Source of the DNA: JBFMHP01 sp964557295 | GTDB lineage: Bacteria > Pseudomonadota > Gammaproteobacteria > RBG-16-57-12 | Direction of reading: 5' to 3' | Assembly: GCA_964557295.1 (NCBI GenBank) | Contig: CAZKZP010000012.1 | Coordinates: 1 to 64,000, forward strand | Length of the DNA: 64,000 nucleotides | Shown: in pieces, positions 17,236-25,267 of the stretch | Numbering within the stretch: position 1 is the stretch's first letter | How the letters are laid out: each line of letters opens with the position of its first letter | Position numbers and translations under genes: made by a program | The notes under the pieces: generated by a model | Database searches by the model: none | Told to the model about the DNA's origin: nothing | Seen by the model: only the letters and a program-made list of their open reading frames with translations

Positions 17236-18840
17236 TCATTGCACGCGCAGCGCCAGGCGCGCATGCGAGATGAGCTGGCAGAAACTCTGATATTGATCCA
17301 GCCCGATCTTCTGTTGGGACACGCCCATATCGGCGTACACCATCCCCAACGGCTTGCCTTCGATCCCGAAGAAAGAGACGACGAAACCGCCGGCCCCGGT
17401 CTTGGCCGCGAATCCAGGCGGCAGCCGCTGCGCCCAACAGGCCTCCTTCACGTCGGCCACGGACTGCTGCTGATGGAACATCATGATCTGGGAGAACAGA
17501 TCCTGGTCGCTATTGACGGGGAAATTGAAATAGCCCTTCAATGCCTCGGCACCCTGCCCCACGGCCAGCCGCCCGGCATAGGCGGTGCGTTGCGGATTGA
17601 GCAGGCATAGCACCACGCGCTCGAAGCCCGAGGCGGCATTGATGCCTTCGAGCATCTTCAGAATCACGGCATTGAGCGCCGCCCTGTTGCCCATCAACAC
17701 CGTCAGTTCATTGATGTATTTCAACAGCAGTCCGGCATCGGCCCGGGGTTCCTCCACCGGCGGTTTCGTGGCCTTGGCGTCACGCTGCGTTTCATCCGGT
17801 GCATTATCTTCCGCCGCATCATCCGCGAGCTCCGGCAGCCCCCTCGCGCGCGCCGCGCCGGAACTGTTGGCGTAATAGGCGAACTGTTTCGCCACCCGGT
17901 CGCGCAGCGCATCGCCGGTCTGCACCACCTTCGGCGCAAGGAGTTTTTTGTCCAGACTGAAGGCCTCGGCCAGATCACAGGCCTGTTTGAAGGCCTTCTC
18001 CATCCCGGCCTGCACCACATCACGCTCGAGACCGGAAAGCTCGGCGATATCATCCAACAGCGCGGAAAATGTCTTGTTGGTGCGCGCGCCGCGCTGATAC
18101 AGAGTGCCGATGAGCGCGTTGACTTGGGACGAAACCTTGGTATTGAATTCGATTTTGCTGGAGGCGGGCGCCACATCATCACACGGCGGCAAGCCCAGCA
18201 CCTTGGCGATCGTGCCAGGAAAGCCCCACTCATCGGCGAGATTCTGTCCCAGATCGCAAAAATTGGTGCGCAGCACCGACTGCTGCGCCTTGCCCCAGAC
18301 GACACCCTGGGCCTTGCTCAGTGTCTGGATCTCGAGATATTTATCCGGCAGGGCATGGGCGACGATCATTTCGCCAAGATTGTAGAGCAGCCCCAGCAGG
18401 TAACACTGCTCGGAGTCGTCGATGCCGGCGCTGCGAGCCACCTCGCGCATGATCCCGCCGGAGATGTAGCCCTGCACCAACATGCCGGTGAGTTCGGAGG
18501 AATTGTCTTTGGTGGAGAAGCTATCGAGCAGTTTGAGCGTGAGACAGACGTTGCGAATGGTGTCGAAACCCAGCAGCATCACCGCCTGCACCACCGAGCC
18601 GATGCGCGCGCCGCCGCGATGATAATACGGCGAATTGATCAGCTTGAGCAGCTTGGTGCTGAGGCTGGCATCCTTCATCACCTCCATGGCCAGTTGCATG
18701 ACATCGCTCTCGGGATCGGCGCTGACCAGCTGGATGCGGTTGACGCTCGCGCTGAAGATCGGCAAATCGCCGTACTCGTTCAGCCGCTCCTTGACGACCT
18801 CCAGGGTTGTCTGATTCCCCAACATGCTCAAACCCGCCAT
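17236..18840 (-). CDS. HDOD domain signalling protein (copy 1 of tandem pair)
   Basis: A 534-residue paralogue of the gene at 15588-17147. The HDOD region is nearly superimposable (LPIFSASVNRIQLVSADPES, RIGSVVQAVMLLGFDTIRN, LLYNLGEMIVAHALP), followed by a variable acidic/charged linker (about residues 330-360) and the same C-terminal GAF-like domain ending ISHARLALRVQ. The linker is where the copies differ most. It is transcribed away from the metallopeptidase gene at 18963, with 122 bases between starts. An output role in second-messenger or stress signalling is inferred from family only. Confidence 0.85.
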   Translation of the reverse strand: MAGLSMLGNQTTLEVVKERLNEYGDLPIFSASVNRIQLVSADPESDVMQLAMEVMKDASLSTKLLKLINSPYYHRGGARIGSVVQAVMLLGFDTIRNVCLTLKLLDSFSTKDNSSELTGMLVQGYISGGIMREVARSAGIDDSEQCYLLGLLYNLGEMIVAHALPDKYLEIQTLSKAQGVVWGKAQQSVLRTNFCDLGQNLADEWGFPGTIAKVLGLPPCDDVAPASSKIEFNTKVSSQVNALIGTLYQRGARTNKTFSALLDDIAELSGLERDVVQAGMEKAFKQACDLAEAFSLDKKLLAPKVVQTGDALRDRVAKQFAYYANSSGAARARGLPELADDAAEDNAPDETQRDAKATKPPVEEPRADAGLLLKYINELTVLMGNRAALNAVILKMLEGINAASGFERVVLCLLNPQRTAYAGRLAVGQGAEALKGYFNFPVNSDQDLFSQIMMFHQQQSVADVKEACWAQRLPPGFAAKTGAGGFVVSFFGIEGKPLGMVYADMGVSQQKIGLDQYQSFCQLISHARLALRVQ

Positions 18841-18962
18841 TATTTGAAAGTGCCGATTGCCTCCCAGTTAATCGTCCAATGCCCAGCGCTCTTTAACCGT
18901 TTTGTTTATCCAGCGGCTTCGCTTATGATGCAGCGCATCATTCGAAAATTTGAGAATTAACA

Positions 18963-21812
18963 ATGACCAAGCTGCGGCATGTTGCATGGATTCGCCTGTT
19001 GTTCCTGACCCTTGCGGTTAACACCGGCACGATCGTGCATGCCGCCAGCCTGCTCGATCCCGCCCTGACTTGGCAGACCCTCCATACGCCGCACTTCGCC
19101 ATCCACTTCCATGACGGCGAGGAGGACCTCGCCCGGCGCCTGGCCGGGATCGCCGAGCCGGTGCACCGCAGTCTGACCGAGCGCCTGCGCTGGCAACCGA
19201 TGGAGCGCACCGACATCGTGCTGCTCGATCGCATGGATCTCACCAACGGCTGGGCCACGCCGTTTCCCGGCAATCACATCACCCTCCTGACGATCCCGCC
19301 GGCCGATGTCGCCACGCTGGAGGACTACGACGATTGGCTGACCCTGGTCTTCACCCACGAATACACGCACACCCTGCACCTGGACAAGGCGCGCGGCGCG
19401 CCCAAGGGACTGCGCAAGGTATTCGGCCGCATGCCGCTGCTGTTTCCCAACCTCTTCCAGCCCAACTGGATCACGGAAGGGCTGGCCACGCACATCGAGA
19501 CCGACCGCGCGCACGGCGTGGGGCGCGGCCAGAGCAGCCTGTTCCGCGCCATGATGCGCCTGGAGTGGCAGGACGGCATCAAGCCGCTGGCCCAAGTCAA
19601 TGCCGGAACCACCGAATGGCCGCGCGGCGCCACGGCCTACCTCTACGGCGTGTACTTCTACAACTTTCTCGCCGCGCGTTACGGCGAGGAGCGCATCGCG
19701 CAGTGGAGCGACGAGTACAGCTACAATCTGCTGCCGTTTTTCATCAATACCAACAGCCGTGCCGTGTTCGGCAAGGATCTCACGGCGCTGTGGCGCGAGT
19801 ACGAACTGTACCTGGCCGATGAGTTCGGCCCGGAAATCGCACAGATCAGCGCGCGCGGCCTGACCGACTCCACCGCGCTCACCGTCAGCGGCCTGGAGAG
19901 CGGCTTTGCGCAGGCCATGCCCAACGGCGATCTCTATTACATTGAAGACAGCGACGAACGGCGCGCCGCGCTCATGCGCCTGCCCGCCGGCAGCGAAACA
20001 GCGCAACGGATCGCCGAGGTGCGCGGCACGCAATTCCACGCGCACCCGCGCGCGGGGATTGTGCTCGCCCAGGTGGAACGCACCCGCAACACCAACTGGT
20101 TCAACGACCTCTATCGCATCGACCCCGCCACCGGCGCCACCACGCGCCTCACCCACGGCGGGCGTTACCAGCGGGCGCTGTGGCACCCCGATGGCGAGCG
20201 CATCATCGCCGTGCATTACGCACTCGGCCGGGAAGAACTCCGTTTGCTCGATGCGCGCGGCAGCCTGCTGAAAACCCTGTGGTCGGGCGCGGATGGCGAG
20301 GTCATCGGCGGCATGGATATCGACGCGGCGGGCGCGCGCCTGATCGCCAGCCTCAAGCGCGGCGCCGGCTCGTGGGATCTGGCCTTGTTCGACCTTGAAC
20401 GGCAGCAGTGGCAATCCGTCACCGACACCGCGGCGATCGAAATCCAGCCGCGCTTCGGCAATCAGAACGAGGTCGTCTACAGCGCCGATTACGAGGGCGT
20501 CTTCAACATCCACCGGCGTGATCTCGCGACCGGGGAATCTCGCGCCCTGACCCGGCAACTCGGCGCCGCCGTGTCCCCCAGCCTCAGCGCCGACGGGAAG
20601 CGGCTGTATTTCAATCAGCTCGGCCCGCGCGGCTATGATCTGCATTGGACGACACCCACCCCGAGTGTCACCGCGCCACCCGCCGCCGCACGCGCCGCCG
20701 CAGCCCCGCCCGTATCGCGTGATGACACCGCGCAGATCACGGACTATCAACCGGCCACGGGCCTGCGGCCGGCGTGGTGGTTCCCGTATTGGTTCCTCGA
20801 TGAGCAACACAACGAGTTCGGCCTGACCACCTCCGGCACCGACCCGCTGCGCCGGCACTATTATGAAACCACCCTCGCCTACGACACCGAACATTCCTGG
20901 CCGCTGGGCTACGTGTATTACCAATACGACCGCTGGCAACCTTCGCTTTCGCTGTTCGCCTCGCGCACGAAAAATATTTATTTGAACGCCGATGGCAGCC
21001 TGCGGCGCATCCGCGATGAGGACGAGGTGCACGCCTATCTCGAACGCCCCTTCCTGTTCATCGACCGCCAATGGGCGCTGCACCTCGGCCTGGTGTATGA
21101 AAACGAGAAGGACGCCTTTCGCGCGCCGGGCGTCTCCGCCATGCCCGCGTTCAAGAGCACGCTCGGCGGCATCGCGCTGAGCTACAACAGCAGCCGCGTT
21201 TACCCGCGCGCGATCAGCCCGGTCGACGGCCGCGTCATCAATCTCACGCATCAGTGGCACGATATGCTGGGGGGCGTCTACAGCGGCGAGACCAGCCAGC
21301 TGGATTGGCGTGAATATCTACGCCTCACCGGCCAACACGTCCTCGCCGCGCGGCTCGTGGCGGGCCTGGGCGAACGCGGCACGCCCGCCTACGCCCTGGG
21401 CGGCAACGACGCCGATCCCATCACCCTGCCGGGCGCCGGCAATCTCCCGCCGCCCTTCAACAAACGCGACTTCCCCCTGCGCGGCTACGACGAAGGCCTG
21501 CCGCAACTCATCGGCGACAACATGGGACTGCTCGACGTGCAATGGCGCTTCCCCGTACGGCGCATCGAACGCACCGCAATGGCACCGCCGATCGGTGTCT
21601 CGCAGATATCAGGAATGGTGTTCTACAACACCGGGACCGTTTGGAACGCGAACGACTCGCCCGAGCAGTGGTACGCCGGCATCGGCGGCGAATTGCACAC
21701 GGACCTCGTGCTGGGCTATTACCTGCAAGCGCGCCTCACCCTCGGCTATGCCCATGGGCTGGATGAGATCGGCGGGGATCAGCTCTATCTGCGTCTAGGT
21801 GGGGCGTTCTGA
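18963..21812 (+). CDS. Outer-membrane metallopeptidase fused to TolB-type propeller and beta-barrel
   Basis: A 949-residue protein. Signal peptide at residues 1-28. A gluzincin-like protease domain follows, with HEYTH at 132-136 and a downstream glutamate in ITEGLATHIE (E172), the HEXXH...E zinc site. Residues about 290-560 show repeated WD40-like/TolB motifs (RYQRALWHPDGERIIAVHYA, PSLSADGKRLYFNQLG). A Pro/Ala-rich linker follows (about 560-580). The rest looks like a D15/BamA-type barrel with FPLRGYDEG and a C-terminal aromatic ending (YLRLGGAF), as outer-membrane barrels have. Secretion and outer-membrane insertion are inferred from these signals. The substrate is unknown. Confidence 0.8.
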   Translation: MTKLRHVAWIRLLFLTLAVNTGTIVHAASLLDPALTWQTLHTPHFAIHFHDGEEDLARRLAGIAEPVHRSLTERLRWQPMERTDIVLLDRMDLTNGWATPFPGNHITLLTIPPADVATLEDYDDWLTLVFTHEYTHTLHLDKARGAPKGLRKVFGRMPLLFPNLFQPNWITEGLATHIETDRAHGVGRGQSSLFRAMMRLEWQDGIKPLAQVNAGTTEWPRGATAYLYGVYFYNFLAARYGEERIAQWSDEYSYNLLPFFINTNSRAVFGKDLTALWREYELYLADEFGPEIAQISARGLTDSTALTVSGLESGFAQAMPNGDLYYIEDSDERRAALMRLPAGSETAQRIAEVRGTQFHAHPRAGIVLAQVERTRNTNWFNDLYRIDPATGATTRLTHGGRYQRALWHPDGERIIAVHYALGREELRLLDARGSLLKTLWSGADGEVIGGMDIDAAGARLIASLKRGAGSWDLALFDLERQQWQSVTDTAAIEIQPRFGNQNEVVYSADYEGVFNIHRRDLATGESRALTRQLGAAVSPSLSADGKRLYFNQLGPRGYDLHWTTPTPSVTAPPAAARAAAAPPVSRDDTAQITDYQPATGLRPAWWFPYWFLDEQHNEFGLTTSGTDPLRRHYYETTLAYDTEHSWPLGYVYYQYDRWQPSLSLFASRTKNIYLNADGSLRRIRDEDEVHAYLERPFLFIDRQWALHLGLVYENEKDAFRAPGVSAMPAFKSTLGGIALSYNSSRVYPRAISPVDGRVINLTHQWHDMLGGVYSGETSQLDWREYLRLTGQHVLAARLVAGLGERGTPAYALGGNDADPITLPGAGNLPPPFNKRDFPLRGYDEGLPQLIGDNMGLLDVQWRFPVRRIERTAMAPPIGVSQISGMVFYNTGTVWNANDSPEQWYAGIGGELHTDLVLGYYLQARLTLGYAHGLDEIGGDQLYLRLGGAF

Positions 21813-21851
21813 GGGGTGAGGACTGAGTGTTGCGTGAGTGCTTCATCAGTA

Positions 21852-21917
21852 ATCGCATGCTGAAGCATGCTCCCACAGGCATTGGACTTTCGGTAGGAGC
21901 CATCTTCAGACGGCGAT
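21852..21917. repeat. GTAGGAGC-type REP pair
   Basis: Two REP-like units face each other: ATCGCATGCTGAAGCATGC then TCCCAC at 21852-21876, and GTAGGAGCCATCTTCAGACG then GCGATT at 21893-21917. Each has a GTAGGAGC or complementary end, a small stem-loop around CTtyAG, and a GCGAT end. The same units occur at 23894, 32722 and 40002. Confidence 0.75.
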
Positions 21918-21952
21918 TCGTCCCACGGCCGAGAAATCAGCGATGAGTGCGC

Positions 21953-23233
21953 TCATTCCGCCATCTGCACATTATTGCGGCCGCTTTCCTTGGCGCGATA
22001 CACCGCCGCGTCCGCAGCGGCGAACAGCTCTTCGTAGCTGCGCGGCTGCTGCGGCAGGAAGCAGGCCACACCGATGCTGGCGGTGACGCGGATGCCGTTG
22101 GGATTGAGCTGCTCGACGGCCTCACGCAGCCGTTCCGCCTTGACCAGCGCACCCTCGGGTTCGCAATGGGAGAGCAGCAGCACGAACTCCTCACCGCCGA
22201 AGCGCGCGGCGACATCCTCGGTGCGAATCGCATGGCGCAACAAGGCTCCGGTTTCACGCAACACGATATCGCCCACGGCATGACCGTGGGTGTCATTGAC
22301 CTTCTTGAAATGATCCAGATCGACCACCACCAGCGCCACCGAATACGCATGGCGCCCTGCCTCGCTCAGCTTCTTGCGCGCGGCATCGAACAGATAATGC
22401 CGGTTATACAGCGAGGTCAACTGGTCGGTCATCGCCAGCTGTTCCAGGGTCTGCCGTTGGCGCTCGAGCTGATCGTACAGCTGTTTGTTCAGGATCAGGT
22501 TGCGCGTGCGCAGCTGAAGCTCCTCGAGGACCAGGGGTTTATTGATATAGTCATTGGCCCCGGAGCGCAGCAGCTCGATCTTGCGGCTCTGATCATCAAA
22601 CCCGGTGGTCACCAATACCGGCACATGCCCGGGCGCGCCTTTCTCCTCCCGGATCCTGCGTAACAGATCCAGACCACTCATCTCGCCTTCCAGAAAGAAA
22701 TCAGTGATCACGATGTCATAGGGCTTGCGCGTGAAGGCGGCGAAGGCCTCCTCGGCGCGGGCAAAACAATCGACCTCCAGCCCCATGTGCAGGAACACCT
22801 CGCGCGCCCATCCCGCGAGAATCGGGTCGTCCTCGACACACAACACCTTGCCGCCCAACTCACCGCGCACCCTGGCCTGATGCGCCAGCAGGTGCAGGTA
22901 GTGTTCCAGCCGGGAGAGATCCGATTTGAGATACACCTCGGTGATCCCGGCATTCAGGGCGGCCTGGAGGAGTTTCTTGTCCTCGTGAGCGGTGATCATC
23001 AGCACCGGCAGCTGCTTGAGGGCCGGATGCGCGCGCAGCTTGGCGGCCATCGCCACGCCTTCCATGTCCGGGAAATGCATCGGGATGCAGGCGATCTCGA
23101 ACTTGTGGCTTTTGAGCTGGATCAACGCCTCCGCGCCGCGCTCGCAGAGCGTCACTTCAAAGCCGGCCGACTCGAACAGACTCTTGATCATCTGCTGAAA
23201 CAGCCGGGAAGATTCACAGACCAGCGCCTTCAT
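21953..23233 (-). CDS. Diguanylate cyclase with two receiver domains (REC-REC-GGDEF)
   Basis: A 426-residue PleD-like protein that would make c-di-GMP. REC1 (about 1-118) looks degenerate: the phospho-acceptor position in FEIACIPMHFPDMEG is Pro rather than Asp, and the acidic pair is ES. REC2 (about 125-245) is intact, with CVEDDP, ITDFFLEGEMSG, VTTGF and INKPL. The GGDEF domain (about 265-426) has an active GGEEF in RFGGEEFVLL and an RTED inhibitory I-site five residues before it, so feedback inhibition by c-di-GMP is expected. The gene is single, flanked by repeats. Confidence 0.93.
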   Translation of the reverse strand: MKALVCESSRLFQQMIKSLFESAGFEVTLCERGAEALIQLKSHKFEIACIPMHFPDMEGVAMAAKLRAHPALKQLPVLMITAHEDKKLLQAALNAGITEVYLKSDLSRLEHYLHLLAHQARVRGELGGKVLCVEDDPILAGWAREVFLHMGLEVDCFARAEEAFAAFTRKPYDIVITDFFLEGEMSGLDLLRRIREEKGAPGHVPVLVTTGFDDQSRKIELLRSGANDYINKPLVLEELQLRTRNLILNKQLYDQLERQRQTLEQLAMTDQLTSLYNRHYLFDAARKKLSEAGRHAYSVALVVVDLDHFKKVNDTHGHAVGDIVLRETGALLRHAIRTEDVAARFGGEEFVLLLSHCEPEGALVKAERLREAVEQLNPNGIRVTASIGVACFLPQQPRSYEELFAAADAAVYRAKESGRNNVQMAE

Positions 23234-23380
23234 ACCCGGACCCTCAGAATGGTTGTCGGCGCCGAATCCTGACCAGACGCGGCGCTCAACACAGGTTATC
23301 TGAATAATTCCGAATTATTGAATGGATGTCACAAGATTTAACCTGGGTAACGGCGCGAGCGGCGCCCTGCCGACCGCGAT

Positions 23381-23848
23381 TCAGGTCTTGGGCAAGGTCA
23401 CGCCGGTCTGGCCCTGATACTTGCCGCCGCGATCGCGGTAGGAGGTTTCGCAGACCTCGTCGGATTCGAAGAACAGCATCTGCGCCACGCCTTCGTTGGC
23501 GTAGATCTTGGCCGGCAGCGTGGTGGTGTTGGAGAACTCCAGCGTCACATGGCCTTCCCATTCCGGCTCCAGCGGGGTGACGTTGACGATGATGCCGCAG
23601 CGCGCGTAGGTGGACTTGCCCAGGCACACCGTGAGTACGCTGCGCGGGATGCGGAAATATNNNNNNNNNNAATTGATGTTGGTGAAGATCTTGAATTCAT
23701 CGGCGCAGCGCACGTCATAGCCATAACTGGAGGTGCCGTAGGAGACGATGCGCTGCCCGTTGGCATGGCGCACCTGCCCCGGCTCGAACGGCTCGATCAT
23801 GCCTTTTTCCGCCATGCGGCGGATCCACTTATCTGATTTGATGCTCAT
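23381..23848 (-). CDS. dcd: dCTP deaminase, interrupted by an assembly gap
   Basis: Converts dCTP to dUTP for thymidylate synthesis. The N-terminal half (MSIKSDKWIRRMAEKGMIEP, SYGTSSYGYDVRCADEFKIF) and C-terminal half (VCLGKSTYARCGIIVNVTP, EGHVTLEFSNTT with the catalytic Glu, YRDRGGKYQGQTGVTLPKT) are both present. Ten N at 23661-23670 stand where the family has about 36 residues (the STIVDP...ARTVE segment). The visible frame gives 155 residues, against about 188 normally, so roughly 32 codons are missing from the assembly. The two halves are in frame only because of the gap length chosen; the gene itself is probably intact. Confidence 0.93.
   Translation of the reverse strand: MSIKSDKWIRRMAEKGMIEPFEPGQVRHANGQRIVSYGTSSYGYDVRCADEFKIFTNINXXXXYFRIPRSVLTVCLGKSTYARCGIIVNVTPLEPEWEGHVTLEFSNTTTLPAKIYANEGVAQMLFFESDEVCETSYRDRGGKYQGQTGVTLPKT
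23661..23670. other. Assembly gap (10 N) inside dcd
   Basis: A run of exactly 10 N, a standard placeholder for a gap of unknown size. By comparison with the dCTP deaminase family, about 95 to 110 bases are missing. Confidence 0.95.
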
Positions 23849-23893
23849 TGCCGGCTACCTTTCTATCCACGATAAACTCATTCGAACTCTACT

Positions 23894-23948
23894 GTAGGAG
23901 CCATCTTCAGATGGCGATACCTGATCGCATGCTAAAGCATGCTCCTAC
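23894..23948. repeat. GTAGGAGC REP pair in inverted orientation
   Basis: GTAGGAGC-CATCTTCAGATG-GCGAT, a 4-base spacer, then GATCGCATGCTAAAGCATGC and TCCTAC. Each unit contains its own stem-loop and the two together form a larger inverted repeat between the dcd start and the apbC stop. Confidence 0.8.
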
Positions 23949-23983
23949 TGAAACGCAGGAGCGCGCCTCAACCTGTCATGCCC

Positions 23984-25075
23984 TCAATCATTGGCGATGA
24001 CGATGCTGGGAAACTTCGCCGAAAAATCCCGCGCCTTGAGCGAGACCCGCGCCGCAACCTTGCGCGCGATCTCGCGATAGATCAGCGCGATGCGGCTCTC
24101 CGGCTCGGCGGCCACGGTGGGCTTGCCGCGGTCGGTCTCCTCGCGGATGCGGATATCGAGCGGCAGGGCGCCGAGCAGCTCGATGCCGTAGTCCGCGGCC
24201 ATGCGCTCGCCGCCGCCGCTGCCGAAGATATGCTCCTCGTGGCCGCACTGGGAACAGATGTGCGTGCTCATGTTCTCGACGATGCCGAGCACCGGCACCG
24301 CGACCTTCTCGAACATCTTCACCGCCTTGCGCGCATCGAGCAGGGCGATGTCCTGCGGGGTGGAGACGATCAGCGCGCCGGTCACCGGCACCTTCTGCGC
24401 CAGGGTCAGCTGTATGTCGCCGGTGCCCGGCGGCAGATCGATCACCAGGTAATCGAGCTTGTCCCAGGCGGTATCATTGAGCAGCTGCAACAGCGCCGAG
24501 GTGACCATCGGCCCGCGCCAGACCATCGGCGTGTCTTCCTCGATCAGATAGCCGATCGACATCGATTGCAGGCCGTGGCTGAGCACCGGCGCCAGGGTCT
24601 TGCCGTCCTTGCTTTCCGGCTGCTGGTGCACGCCAAGCATGGTCGGCTGGCTCGGCCCGTAGATATCGGCATCGAGGATGCCGACCCGCGCGCCTTCGGC
24701 CGCCAGCGCCAGGGCCAGATTCACCGCGGTGGTCGACTTGCCCACCCCGCCCTTGCCCGAGGCCACGGCGATGATGTTCTTCACGCCAGGGAGCGGCTTC
24801 ACGCCCTGCTGCACCGCATGCGCGATGACCTTGCTCTCGACGGTGATGGCCACATCCGAGAGCCCCAGCTCGCGTTCGAGCCGCGCCCGCAGCGTGGCGA
24901 TCAACTCATCACGATAACCCTGCGCGGGAAATCCCAGCTCGATGCGGAGGGTCACCTTGCCCTCGGCCACGCCGATTGATTTGACGCACTTGGCCGCGAT
25001 CAGGTCCTGTTTCAGATACGGGTCGACATACCCTTTGAGTACGGTTTCAATCTCGTGTTGGGACACGCTCGCCAT
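23984..25075 (-). CDS. apbC: Iron-sulfur cluster carrier ApbC/Mrp
   Basis: A 363-residue P-loop NTPase that carries Fe-S clusters to target proteins. The N-terminal MIP18-like domain (about 1-90) is followed by the deviant Walker A motif SGKGGVGKST, the ILDADIYGPSQPTMLG switch, DLPPGTGDIQLTL, and the CxxC cluster-binding site in HICSQCGHEEHIFG. Length and order match ApbC. A gene for methionyl-tRNA synthetase starts divergently 192 bases upstream, a common arrangement in gammaproteobacteria. Confidence 0.95.
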   Translation of the reverse strand: MASVSQHEIETVLKGYVDPYLKQDLIAAKCVKSIGVAEGKVTLRIELGFPAQGYRDELIATLRARLERELGLSDVAITVESKVIAHAVQQGVKPLPGVKNIIAVASGKGGVGKSTTAVNLALALAAEGARVGILDADIYGPSQPTMLGVHQQPESKDGKTLAPVLSHGLQSMSIGYLIEEDTPMVWRGPMVTSALLQLLNDTAWDKLDYLVIDLPPGTGDIQLTLAQKVPVTGALIVSTPQDIALLDARKAVKMFEKVAVPVLGIVENMSTHICSQCGHEEHIFGSGGGERMAADYGIELLGALPLDIRIREETDRGKPTVAAEPESRIALIYREIARKVAARVSLKARDFSAKFPSIVIAND

Positions 25076-25267
25076 GAGGACTCCTGACTGCCCGCTGACG
25101 CGGGACTGTTTAGCACTTAAAATGGATTTCAGCCGCCGATTTTACCCGAAACCGATGCAAGACAGACGAATTTATTGCAAAATTGCACGCCTTGTACGGA
25201 TTTGATTTCTGCAGGTGGCGAAGCAACGCGCCGCCCCATTACGCTAGGACTGAGGTTTCCCGCCATC

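Noticed and set aside
18957..21260. 767-codon minus-strand open frame opposite the metallopeptidase
   Set aside because: No recognisable motifs; composition typical of an antisense frame; the plus strand carries HEYTH, a signal peptide and a barrel terminus.
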